The notes under the pieces were generated by a model. That model had not been told where the DNA came from and ran no database searches. It saw only the letters and a list, made by a program, of their open reading frames with translations. From positions 32,657-96,656 of the IMG/VR virus record IMGVR_UViG_3300044846_000719: 64,000 bases of DNA. The stretch is one strand, 5' to 3'. A program made the translations under genes and the position numbers. This document shows, piece by piece, positions 39,101 to 46,533 of this stretch (position 1 is the stretch's first letter; each line of letters begins with the position of its first letter). This DNA is from a virus.

Positions 39101-40778
39101 CAGTCTTACTAGAAATAGTATCAGGAATATCATATTCCCTCATATTATTAATAAGACCTTTTGCAATGATAGATCTATTACCCTCTCTTGTACCCCTTAA
39201 GATTTCATACCCAATAATATTACGGATATAGTTAGTCGCTAAATCTTTTGGGAATTCAATATTAGAGAACTCTACACCAAGTAAAGTAAGAGTATTGTTT
39301 GCTGTATTATAATTAGAGATGATAATATCATCCGGCATTTTGTGGTGCCTAATATTCTTAGCACATAAATTAGCCCATATATCTGGTTTATTATCAGGAT
39401 ACTTTTCTGTAGACTCCCAATATGCCATCTCACCTCTTGCTATAATTACACCACCGTCATCTAATGTTCCGGTTGCTGGTACTCTTGTAGCAGTATTGTT
39501 TACTTGCCAGTTTTGTTCTGAACCAAAGTTTACGATGTGATCAGGACCAGCGTTATTATTAAGCTCTCCGGGTTTTGGTGAACGTCCTGGTATATGGTAG
39601 CTAGATGACTTGTCACCTGTGTTATATATCCATCGTATAAAAAAGCTATATACTTCATCTCTTAAAAATGTTGGTTTGTTTCCGCCATCATAATAATATG
39701 TGGCCGGGTATTCTACACCAACCCATCTAGTAACAATATTATTAGCTAATGGTTGGTAATTAAAATCTTCATATGTGGTTGGACCAATCCTAATCAAATA
39801 ATCATTAACATTATACATTGCCACAGATTTCTCATATGACGGTGTACGTAATGGTATTTGCTCTAATGGTACGGTAACCAATGTAGGATCTACTGCATCT
39901 AATGAAATAGTAGTTGACTGCGTAGAGTAGTAACCAATCTTTCTAGCAACGGCTTGTTGATTAACAAAACCAATTAATACTAATTCAAATTCATCATAGT
40001 CTGCATCAAGGCCGGTAAATGTAATATCTAAAGAACCATTAGCATTATCATGTGTCCACAATGCTTGTACATTAGAGATTGATAAATAGTCTGTTACTCT
40101 TATTCCGTTAACAGAGTAAGCCATTGTAGCCTGATAAGAACCATTTAACAATGTACCTAGACCATAACCCTTAGTAACTTGAATACAAGGTGTATTAGCA
40201 TATGCAGCTAGTCTTAGTTTGTCGCAATCAATTACACCGGTAGATACTTCATCTTTACATGGGCCTGGAAGAATATCTGTTGTAATGTAAGGAACACCAT
40301 CCCAGTTACCTACAGGATAAGGCCATAAATCTTCATTACCAATATTCATTGTTCTGGTAGGATTAAATCCATCATCCCAATATAAGTTCCATTTACAATC
40401 TGAACTATATTTAGATACACCAGTTATAGGGTAATCTTTTGAAAAGTTAAAACATTTGTTTTGTGGATCATTATAGATAGTATAATAATCACAAGTATTC
40501 TCATCAAATAAACCAATCTCTGAACTAAAAATATTAGTGGAGTAAATAGCCCATTTACCATTACCAATACTAACTGTACCAATAATAGTATATGGTGCTC
40601 TAGCACATAATACGTTACTAGGCTCATTACCTAATACACCAACATCTCCAGATGGAGAATTGTTAACGGCATTCCTTGCATGTGTCCAGTAACCCTCACC
40701 TATAAAAGTATCACTTACGTCTTTAAGTAGACCTTTATTATAGAGTTCGGTGTGTATTAAACTAGTTTTACCATCCAT
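36132..40778 (-). CDS. Large tail protein, crAss muzzle-like
   Basis: 1548 residues. The ATG overlaps the upstream endonuclease stop as TAATG. The N-terminus (DGKTSLIHTELYNKGLLKDV, then GEGYWTHARNAVNN) matches what I recall of the large conserved crAss-like tail protein that forms the distal tail muzzle. Repeated beta strands with aromatic residues (GKWAIYST, SEIGLFDE) suggest a propeller-like fold. An exceptional Gly/Ala-rich hydrophobic stretch at about 653-733 could form membrane-active helices, for instance to aid DNA and protein passage during ejection. The basic C-terminus ends LKKLVSGSSKFFLKLSNNK. It is placed after the connector genes and before the cargo genes, as expected for a tail gene. 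Confidence 0.65.
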   Translation of the reverse strand: MDGKTSLIHTELYNKGLLKDVSDTFIGEGYWTHARNAVNNSPSGDVGVLGNEPSNVLCARAPYTIIGTVSIGNGKWAIYSTNIFSSEIGLFDENTCDYYTIYNDPQNKCFNFSKDYPITGVSKYSSDCKWNLYWDDGFNPTRTMNIGNEDLWPYPVGNWDGVPYITTDILPGPCKDEVSTGVIDCDKLRLAAYANTPCIQVTKGYGLGTLLNGSYQATMAYSVNGIRVTDYLSISNVQALWTHDNANGSLDITFTGLDADYDEFELVLIGFVNQQAVARKIGYYSTQSTTISLDAVDPTLVTVPLEQIPLRTPSYEKSVAMYNVNDYLIRIGPTTYEDFNYQPLANNIVTRWVGVEYPATYYYDGGNKPTFLRDEVYSFFIRWIYNTGDKSSSYHIPGRSPKPGELNNNAGPDHIVNFGSEQNWQVNNTATRVPATGTLDDGGVIIARGEMAYWESTEKYPDNKPDIWANLCAKNIRHHKMPDDIIISNYNTANNTLTLLGVEFSNIEFPKDLATNYIRNIIGYEILRGTREGNRSIIAKGLINNMREYDIPDTISSKTGLYVNYPYNPLSPDPFLGVDVVTGKQTRGGAYRDAVPNDVRLFSSYRKDMFSFHSPETTFRNPFLSATELKVYGELWGNVEGNFRPVDNHPKDKFITDFAAVIANFAGIAIGSAATISAVFGGNLVEAAAKVAVITGNFAAFGGITGTSAGPIAGAATAIVGAAVGYVILFSYYYIESTQNVIEGIEAASGKRQFAYQYISRGFYNNFISSPIGNRRREIIKSLYVDPVIQDYDTTYRINNLFRASTVTLTTNSGIADPSVIDNTLFTIGDIARGDHGRTADNDIWKEPTKLQNSVTSAHYAALKIKNDNQYGQLDAIRQIPVGCIDLWTLQYTQKATSNIIFGGDMYVNRYTEKSTFFYFSQWMQDLPDNTEWDYRLYNMLPYPRYWMDTSKYNAADLFEGIFGGTQALPNDFHHLDRRIISGAFSVRFAYMYLFNSGIRDFYVESELNLAYRDYGDDPGKRHYDFNTYTDYEEMFRTPYIKDTNYQKYDYALSISKHFTNFVSWGNIQPRIYNPDNVGCFTTYPTRVIYSLQQQYELRKDNWRQFLANNYYDFDSRVTSMRSVGKTGAVIMLEHGAPMLFQGVETLDLNGGTKLSIGDGQLFNAQPLQNLSNADSEFEYGSCQSKLSVINTPAGLFYMSQNQGKIFSYGQGLQDISKSGMKWWFSQYSPYALLVDFPNIDTTMLDNTIIGIGCQTTYDNINEIVFFCKRDFKLKSEYIGRVKYLVGLGNKFEFLDFPGYQITLGDPIYFENASWTVSYDPKAKAFISFHDWQPNLVMSSKTYYMTVKDDGIWKHNLVCDSFCNYYGVNYPFEVEYVQNQGQTVTTTRSIEYILECYKYSKNCLDYNHLLNENFDRAVIYNTEQISGDLILNLSPLNNPYAINNYPIINTSSIDILFSKVEQKYRFNEFWDITNDRGQTSANTTPMWVTEANGYIRNINATYVNYNKGATQRKKFRHYINKVLLKKLVSGSSKFFLKLSNNKLLASFR

Positions 40779-41266
40779 TATCTTAACTTATTTAAATATT
40801 CTACAGCTTTGATAAGCAGTTCTGGATTATCTTTAAATTTTCCTAATCCAGCATTACAATTATCACATAAAAATCCTCTTACTTTTAATGTAGTATGACA
40901 ATGATCTAAACACAAAGATTTTTTAAAACCATCTGGTGTCTTATTACATATAGCACATTTATTATCTTGTTCTTCTAAAAGATTATGATATTGATCTTTT
41001 GTAATATCTAAACCAAGTTTTTTATAACATGAAAACTTTACAGATAATTTAAATTTTTCAGGATTATTTTTTCTATATACTCTTGATCTTTCTTTTGCAT
41101 TTAAAATAGCAGTTTCAGATAGTTTATATTTTTTCTTAAATTCTTTTAAACAAGAAATACATCTACTATCTTTATTATACAAATATCCTTTTGCAGTATG
41201 AAAAAAATCTAAAGTTTTCTTTTCATTACATAAAGTACATGTTTTATATAAAATTTCTAAACTCAT
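40778..41266 (-). CDS. Endonuclease VII-type HNH homing endonuclease
   Basis: 162 residues from the ATG at 41266, which overlaps the preceding stop as ATGA. A TTG two codons upstream is less likely. The N-terminus has a zinc-finger pair (CTLC and CISC). The C-terminal half has the recombination endonuclease VII signature: CAICNK, then LCLDHCHTT, then GFLCDNCNAGLG, and a helix LLIKAVEYL. The C-x2-C pairs bind structural zinc, and D-H-x-H is the catalytic core. In this setting, squeezed between two tail genes, it is more likely a selfish homing gene than a packaging resolvase. Its own stop overlaps the next ATG, so the insertion is translationally integrated. Confidence 0.85.
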   Translation of the reverse strand: MSLEILYKTCTLCNEKKTLDFFHTAKGYLYNKDSRCISCLKEFKKKYKLSETAILNAKERSRVYRKNNPEKFKLSVKFSCYKKLGLDITKDQYHNLLEEQDNKCAICNKTPDGFKKSLCLDHCHTTLKVRGFLCDNCNAGLGKFKDNPELLIKAVEYLNKLR

Positions 41267-42126
41267 CTCCAACTGTTATGATTATAGCTTTTAAATTGAT
41301 CGTAATATTTGCCATATTGTGCTTTGCGGTTCATCTCCCACATCTTATACATCTCTGCAAAGTTTGGAGTGTTAACTAAAGACAATGCATTATTACGAGC
41401 AGCTCTTAGTCTCTGTTCAATAAGATTAAGCTTTTGTACTACATCCTCACCATTCATGTAAAGGTTCTCAAGCAATCTCTGTTTAAGAGCATACTCATAG
41501 TATTCATTTACATATGGATTATCCAACACCATTAAGTTACCCTCCTCATCTTCCATAGTACCTTGATAGTTAACATATAACTTACCGTGCTCTAGGTTTA
41601 AATAAATATAACCATTCTTAAGTTGTCCTCTGTATGGAGATTGCCAAGTAAGGTTAGGACAATCACATGAAATAGTTTTAGAGTTATTATCTAAAGAGAT
41701 AACTGTATTAATCTCATACGTCCTAGTCTCAAACTGTGTAGTCTGAATTACTTGTAGTAAATCACCACACTGAGTTAAACAGGTACTCTCTGGAGTACAA
41801 GGATCTAGAGGACCGGGAATAAATGGTACAACTACATCTTCTCTATGGGTACCTGACATTGCTGGCTGTGTAACTGTATAAGAACCACACAACATTGCAT
41901 AGTTCAATACAAAGAAATCATCCGGTAGTCTTACTTTACTATTGACAATATCTAATACAACCTCTTTGGTCATATTAATTCTAAGTCCTAAATCATAGTT
42001 AACCCGTTGCACAACTTTAATAAGTTGCTGGGGCTCTATCATATTCTCTAAAGCATACATAGAGAAATCAACACTTACATCTTCAAGCAATTGATTAAAT
42101 GTCCGGTATCTAAGTTCTGTAAGCAT
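41263..42126 (-). CDS. Tail connector/ring-type structural protein
   Basis: 287 residues. The ATG overlaps the previous stop as TAATG. A helical N-terminus (RTFNQLLEDVSVDFSMYALE and following) precedes KVRLPDDFFVLNYAML, a pattern of strands followed by an L-P-D-D/Y-F loop that recurs in adaptor proteins of podovirus tails (P22 gp4-like). The C-terminal helices are rich in Glu, Arg and Asn (QRLRAARNNALSL). It follows a second protein of similar type and precedes the muzzle-like gene, which fits a ring around the portal-tail channel. It is assigned by order and pattern, not by an alignment. Confidence 0.5.
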   Translation of the reverse strand: MLTELRYRTFNQLLEDVSVDFSMYALENMIEPQQLIKVVQRVNYDLGLRINMTKEVVLDIVNSKVRLPDDFFVLNYAMLCGSYTVTQPAMSGTHREDVVVPFIPGPLDPCTPESTCLTQCGDLLQVIQTTQFETRTYEINTVISLDNNSKTISCDCPNLTWQSPYRGQLKNGYIYLNLEHGKLYVNYQGTMEDEEGNLMVLDNPYVNEYYEYALKQRLLENLYMNGEDVVQKLNLIEQRLRAARNNALSLVNTPNFAEMYKMWEMNRKAQYGKYYDQFKSYNHNSWR

Positions 42127-42782
42127 TATCTGTTAGGATTAATATTGTCATCACTAAGATCTGTTGGAATAGAAAGTCTAGAACCAAGATCTTTAATTAC
42201 CATAGCCTCAATTTCAGCTAATAAAAATTCAGGTACATTGATACCCAAATCTTGTTTCTTAGTACACTCATCTCCCTGAGTTGCATCTTCAGTAAAGATT
42301 GCCTCTACTTTGATAGCATCCCAATCTAGATTAGGCATATACAAGTATCCGTTTAAGTACCAGAAGTATTTAAATTTGTTATACTTAAAACCGGTTGTCT
42401 TACTCATAGATGTAAACTGTCCAGGAGTAGTTGCATATAACTCCTCAGATACATCAATAGAGCTCACTGTACGGATCAAAGGACCCCAGTAACCCTCTAG
42501 CATAACCGGTAACTTTTCTTTTGTTCTTTTAATCATGCATCCGGATTTAATTCCGGCACAACATGCTTCAATTCTATCTACCTCAATTAACTCTAAACAA
42601 TCTAGAGTTCTCCATATAGAATTAAACTTCATTAATTTATTCTGTGAGTCTTGTCTCCTCATCAGAAGTTGAGAGTATTTTACAACTACACTGTAAACAT
42701 ACCTATCAGTTAGGAAAGCATCTTGCCTTACCCCTTTTACCTGATTCTTTACCCGTGATATTACGGTGCCAATAGTTACCAT
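42126..42782 (-). CDS. Tail connector/tubular-type structural protein
   Basis: 218 residues, ATG start six bases after the HU-like gene. It has helical ends and a central beta region with several Cys (RIEACCAGIKSGC) and a FYWY-type aromatic patch (KFKYFWYLNGYLYMP). The C-terminal helix holds FLLAEIEAMVIKDLGSRL. The arrangement of N-terminal helices, central strands and a C-terminal helix, with the next gene of the same kind, fits the stacked ring proteins of crAss-like tails. It is tightly coupled to the downstream gene by TAATG. The exact ring identity cannot be told from sequence alone. Confidence 0.5.
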   Translation of the reverse strand: MVTIGTVISRVKNQVKGVRQDAFLTDRYVYSVVVKYSQLLMRRQDSQNKLMKFNSIWRTLDCLELIEVDRIEACCAGIKSGCMIKRTKEKLPVMLEGYWGPLIRTVSSIDVSEELYATTPGQFTSMSKTTGFKYNKFKYFWYLNGYLYMPNLDWDAIKVEAIFTEDATQGDECTKKQDLGINVPEFLLAEIEAMVIKDLGSRLSIPTDLSDDNINPNR

Positions 42783-42787
42783 TTTTA

Positions 42788-43369
42788 TTAAAATTCAAAT
42801 TCATCATATAACTTAAGCGTTTCTGCATCTTGTTTTTTACCACCCTCTTTTCTCATGGCTTTTGAAAACATCTCAGATACTTTTTTATATGAATCTACAA
42901 CAATGTATTTCTGCCAAGATACAGGATACTCTTTAGCTACTGATCTCTTGAATTGTCTAACAGATTGAAAACCCCATAACTCACGGTTTGCAAACTTGTA
43001 TTTGGTCTGATAATTTGTATAGAATATTTTGGCCAACTTAGAATCTGATTCTAGATTCCTGTTCTTTATTTCTTTACCGTATTTAACTGATAGACCATAA
43101 TTTACATTAGTGTCCCGGTTAAATGTACAGGTACCTATAAACAGGTATCCCAGACTTTCTGGTAACTCAACTCCATCTCTATACTCAATTACCTCTTTCC
43201 AAATATTTTCATTAAACTTCATCACTATTTTTTTAATAGTTTTGTCATCTAATGTAGAGAACTCAGGATGCTTCTCTTTGAACTCCGCTATAAAATCTTT
43301 TGTTAAGATTCTTTTAGGTTTTATTCTCAGCCTTGAAGCATGTAAATCAGGTGCTTTATATCCTCTCAT
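42788..43369 (-). CDS. HU/IHF-like DNA-binding-fold protein
   Basis: 193 residues, ATG start. Residues about 24-80 follow the HU/IHF pattern: two helices (ILTKDFIAEFKEKH; DDKTIKKIVMKFNENIWKEV), then a turn RDGVELPESLGYLFIG, which matches the G-x-x-V-x-L-P-x-x-G-x-F element of HU. The rest is extended and basic with many aromatic residues (ELWGFQSVRQFKRSVAKEY). crAss-like genomes are known to carry IHF-like genes among their tail genes, and this one sits directly before two connector-type genes. It could bend DNA, or be a virion component that has kept the fold. Only a short region supports the homology. Confidence 0.5.
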   Translation of the reverse strand: MRGYKAPDLHASRLRIKPKRILTKDFIAEFKEKHPEFSTLDDKTIKKIVMKFNENIWKEVIEYRDGVELPESLGYLFIGTCTFNRDTNVNYGLSVKYGKEIKNRNLESDSKLAKIFYTNYQTKYKFANRELWGFQSVRQFKRSVAKEYPVSWQKYIVVDSYKKVSEMFSKAMRKEGGKKQDAETLKLYDEFEF

Positions 43370-43408
43370 ACCTTGACTACATTAATAAGATACAAAATTT
43401 AATCCAGA

Positions 43409-44617
43409 TTAAATACAGTTATACACAAACTCACCAATCTTACCATTGTCATAATCATGAACCTCAATAATAGCAGCTCTCTTGCTACCTATAAACTTAT
43501 TATGGTAGTGCCAGTAATCTGTTTTAGATAAGCTAGGTATGATTTTAATAGAGAATCCGGTGATCTCATCTTCAGTAATATACTCAATAGTCTTCTTCTT
43601 ATGATAGTGACCAGTATATAAAGTTCTAAACTTAGTAGTACCCCAGTCTTCAGAAAACTCCGTAGCATATACTAGTAAAGAGTTCTTAGTATTTACATCA
43701 CCGTGCTCAAATGCAAAGAAGTTATTATTAAATGTAAGTACCTTTCTCTCTGCATAATCTGAATGCCATGCAATGCTTTCTTCTTGAATAGCTTTAGAGA
43801 GAGCATGTACTAGATGATATGAAGATAATCTATCATGGTTACCGGGTATGTACATTATATGTAATGTCTCACACCGCTCCTTTAAAAAACGAATGCCCCG
43901 GTATAGGGCATCAAAAGCTTCAGCATATACTTTGTAAGACTTATCAGAGTTCTCTACTGGAGTACCTGCTGTAGTAGTACCATTAAACGTATCCATGTTT
44001 AATATGTCACCACCTATTACATATACCAGATCATCTATAAAGTAATTATTACTTACACTTTCTGTAAGTTGTTCTAGTGAGGCAAAGTATTGTTCTATGA
44101 TATCATCATTACCATCCTTACCAATATGCATGTCCTGCATAGATAATACACAGCTTACATACTTATGTCTCTTTTGTTTTCTTATTGTAACGGGTTGATA
44201 ATCCGGTTTAAAATTATCTAAGATATCTTTTAAGTGATCTTCTTTAGTCTTTACTACTTTAGTTACTAGAGCTGATACTAACCACTTATCATTTTTTTCT
44301 TTGTTCCAGTATTGAGATAACTTCCACTCATTAGTATCTATACCTAGTATCTCTATAATCTCTTCTGGTGTTCTAGGATTAAATGATACTAGCTTTTCTA
44401 TAGTGCCGGTACCTTTATCTAAATCATAAGATTCAGAGTTAAGTTTTTCAGTATGAGGATCTTTAGTGTAGATTAATTTTCTAGATTTAAAACCTAAATT
44501 CTTTTTAATCTTTAAATATTCATCTAAAGTAATACCAATTCTTCTTGCACACTCAACATTGGATAGCTTCCAGCTTCTACTTTTAGCTACCTTATCTTTT
44601 AATTCTTGCGAATACAT
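43409..44617 (-). CDS. Calcineurin-like metallophosphoesterase with N-terminal helical/HTH region
   Basis: 402 residues, ATG start. The N-terminal 50 residues look like a winged or plain helix-turn-helix (NVECARRIGITLDEYLKIKK). The catalytic domain has the full motif set of the two-metal phosphoesterases: DMH at 162-164, GGD at 202-204, GNHD at 259-262, HGD at 305-307 and GHYH at 336-339. Relatives include SbcD/Mre11-like nucleases and other phosphodiesterases. The DNA-binding-like N-terminus favours a nucleic-acid substrate. It has its own strong promoter and a terminator upstream, so it begins the transcription unit that runs into the HU-like and tail genes. Confidence 0.8.
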   Translation of the reverse strand: MYSQELKDKVAKSRSWKLSNVECARRIGITLDEYLKIKKNLGFKSRKLIYTKDPHTEKLNSESYDLDKGTGTIEKLVSFNPRTPEEIIEILGIDTNEWKLSQYWNKEKNDKWLVSALVTKVVKTKEDHLKDILDNFKPDYQPVTIRKQKRHKYVSCVLSMQDMHIGKDGNDDIIEQYFASLEQLTESVSNNYFIDDLVYVIGGDILNMDTFNGTTTAGTPVENSDKSYKVYAEAFDALYRGIRFLKERCETLHIMYIPGNHDRLSSYHLVHALSKAIQEESIAWHSDYAERKVLTFNNNFFAFEHGDVNTKNSLLVYATEFSEDWGTTKFRTLYTGHYHKKKTIEYITEDEITGFSIKIIPSLSKTDYWHYHNKFIGSKRAAIIEVHDYDNGKIGEFVYNCI

Positions 44618-44633
44618 GTAGTGATTGTTTTAT

Positions 44634-44663
44634 CAAATGTAGTTAAAATAATTTATATACAAG
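44634..44663 (-). promoter_or_regulatory. Bacteroidota-type promoter before the phosphoesterase gene
   Basis: On the minus strand a CTTG element (44663-44660) is followed by an 18-base A/T-rich spacer and then TACATTTG (44641-44634). This fits the -33 TTG and -7 TAnnTTTG consensus at a proper spacing. It lies just downstream of a terminator hairpin and about 17 bases before the ATG at 44617. It is the best-formed promoter seen in the window. Confidence 0.7.
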
Positions 44664-44677
44664 TTATTATAAAATAA

Positions 44678-44700
44678 ACCCCGGCTTTTTACACCGGGGT
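44678..44700 (-). terminator. Rho-independent terminator of the fibre operon
   Basis: ACCCCGG (44678-44684) pairs perfectly with CCGGGGT (44694-44700) around a 9-base loop. On the minus strand the stem is followed by TTTATTTTAT. A second, weaker hairpin (AGAGGG/CCCTCT, 44707-44731) lies just before it. Together they end the transcript that covers 45091 and the genes upstream. Confidence 0.8.
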
Positions 44701-44779
44701 CTAATCAGAGGGATAAACCAACAAACCCTCTTAGTACTTATACAATATTAATATACTGTAGATGGTTTAATAAAACAAG

Positions 44780-45091
44780 TTATGCAGATAAAATAGTTAC
44801 AGAATCTTGTCCTGTAACCTCTTCAATCTTAGTCTTACACTTCTCATGAATCAAAGTAGCTAAAGAAGCACCCCAGAACTCTTCTGAAGTTAACTCTGTC
44901 TGTACTTGATTAGGTAAAGAAGATACGTTTAAGGGAGACTTTCCAGCCACCCAATCTTCTTCAGATTTGAAGTAAGACAAGTTCACCCAGTTAGACTGAG
45001 GAGCAAGAATGAAAATGTTTAAATAACCAAAGGCATTTGATACCTCAAATCCTTCATCGGTTGTAATCTGTGTGTTTATAGATAGTGCCAT
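44780..45091 (-). CDS. Small hypothetical protein after fibre genes
   Basis: 103 residues, ATG start. The N-terminal half is beta-like (SINTQITTDEGFEVSNAFGY) with a conserved-looking NWVNLSYFKSEEDW patch. The C-terminal half is helical (SLATLIHEKCKTKIEEV). There is no signal peptide, membrane span or enzyme motif. It is the last gene of the fibre operon, just before the terminator, and has its own TAAATTTG box upstream. Small genes directly after tail-fibre genes are often fibre-assembly chaperones or tip proteins, but nothing in the sequence decides this. Confidence 0.55.
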   Translation of the reverse strand: MALSINTQITTDEGFEVSNAFGYLNIFILAPQSNWVNLSYFKSEEDWVAGKSPLNVSSLPNQVQTELTSEEFWGASLATLIHEKCKTKIEEVTGQDSVTILSA

Positions 45092-45116
45092 AATTTTATA
45101 TTTTATATTTTTATTT

Positions 45117-45124
45117 CAAATTTA
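45117..45124 (-). promoter_or_regulatory. Candidate promoter -7 box before the 103-residue gene
   Basis: The minus strand reads TAAATTTG, an exact TAnnTTTG match, in the gap between the 463-residue fibre gene and the ATG at 45091. The -33 region falls in the end of the fibre gene and shows no clear TTG, so support is partial. Confidence 0.4.
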
Positions 45125-45129
45125 AGTAA

Positions 45130-46521
45130 TTAATAAGAAACCTCAGTAAGTGATATAGCCGCAACTATCCGCATGGTAACTGAACCACCCCCTGCAAACG
45201 TAGGGCCAGTAAAGGTAATAGCCATTTCTTGAGATGCACCAGCAGTATAAGCGATGTTAGCAAGTGTTAAACTACCTGCAATGGTTTCAATGGCGTGAGT
45301 ACCTGCTGAGGTATGAGCAGAAACTGTAGTAGTGCCTGCACGTTTAGCAACTGCAAGTAAATCTGTAGATACTTTAGTATCTCCACCAGTAACACCTGTA
45401 GCCGTTCCTGTAATATTAGTAACTACAGCCACCCAACGTACTTGTACATTCCACATACGACTTGTACCAGTAGGAATAATTAAATTTGTAACACCTGTGC
45501 CATCCAAAGAAAGCACAGCAGTACCCCCTGTAGTTAATATCGCTTCTTGACGAGCAGTCAATAAAGATTGTTGTGTTGCAATTTGTCCCGTAAATGTACC
45601 ACTTGCTAAAGCACTTTGTGCGTATAAATAAGATGTAGAACCAAGACCGATAGCAGTACCACTTTCGGGTGATGTTACAGATGTAGACCTACCTAAAGAA
45701 AATCCATAACTACCACTTATTGTATTATTATTACCAACAGCAACCGAACCAACTCCTGAAACGTTATTAAAAGAACCAAAAGCACAGGAAAAAACATTAC
45801 TTGCCGTATTTTGTCTACCTATTGCTACCGCACTGTCAGCACTTGCCGAATTGCTATTACCTATAGCCACACTTGCTCCTATCCCTGAAGCAATATTGCT
45901 TAAACCAATAGCAACAGCCCTTGTACTACTGGCAGTATTACCCTGCCCACCGCTTACACTATGTTGCCCACTACTCGTATTAGTTTGTCCACCTACTACT
46001 GTAGCGTGTGTGTTAGTTGAAGCAGTATTAGATTGACCTCCTGACACTGTGCTGTAAGAGGAGGAGGCTGTGTTACTACGCCCTCCACTGATTGTACCGC
46101 CTTCTCCACTTGAATTATTTAAATATCCAAAAGCAATTGAAAATTGATTAGAAGCGTTTGAATCTGACCCTCCTGCAATTGAACTTGTACCACTTGCTAC
46201 ATTCCCTTGCCCACCAACAACAGTAGAACTACTACCGCTACTTGTATTGTATGCTCCACCCGATAATACTGAAAACGTCCCACTTGCAACAGAACTCGCT
46301 CCACTTCTAAAAGATTGCAAGTCTACTGCATTTTGACCCCTTGCGTTTCCACCCGTAGACGTATCATCGGGAATATCAGCAATCAAAGCACCTGTACCGT
46401 TGGGCACAATAGCCAAGTTTGAATTTGTAGTATCTGTTTGGATAACAGTTGTTGTCTGAGTGGCCACATTGACATCACTCGTAAGTCTTAATCTTCCAAA
46501 TAATTTATTAAACGCTCCCAT
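45130..46521 (-). CDS. Trimeric fibre with head-repeat region, paralogue A
   Basis: 463 residues, ATG start. Residues about 30-80 form a module (NLAIVPNGTGALIADIPD, GGNARGQNAVDLQ, SVASG) shared with the next upstream gene. Residues about 80-300 are short repeats of the type SGGQSNTASG and AIGxxNxAS, as in YadA/Hep_Hag beta-roll heads that form trimers. The last 110 residues are a separate beta-rich domain (TSRMWNVQVRWVA to TMRIVAAISLTEVSY). This domain is also shared in outline with the paralogue but differs in its middle, a likely receptor-binding tip. Base composition is noticeably less AT-rich than in neighbouring genes. The role is inferred as host recognition. Confidence 0.7.
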   Translation of the reverse strand: MGAFNKLFGRLRLTSDVNVATQTTTVIQTDTTNSNLAIVPNGTGALIADIPDDTSTGGNARGQNAVDLQSFRSGASSVASGTFSVLSGGAYNTSSGSSSTVVGGQGNVASGTSSIAGGSDSNASNQFSIAFGYLNNSSGEGGTISGGRSNTASSSYSTVSGGQSNTASTNTHATVVGGQTNTSSGQHSVSGGQGNTASSTRAVAIGLSNIASGIGASVAIGNSNSASADSAVAIGRQNTASNVFSCAFGSFNNVSGVGSVAVGNNNTISGSYGFSLGRSTSVTSPESGTAIGLGSTSYLYAQSALASGTFTGQIATQQSLLTARQEAILTTGGTAVLSLDGTGVTNLIIPTGTSRMWNVQVRWVAVVTNITGTATGVTGGDTKVSTDLLAVAKRAGTTTVSAHTSAGTHAIETIAGSLTLANIAYTAGASQEMAITFTGPTFAGGGSVTMRIVAAISLTEVSY

Positions 46522-46533
46522 AATTTTTATTTA

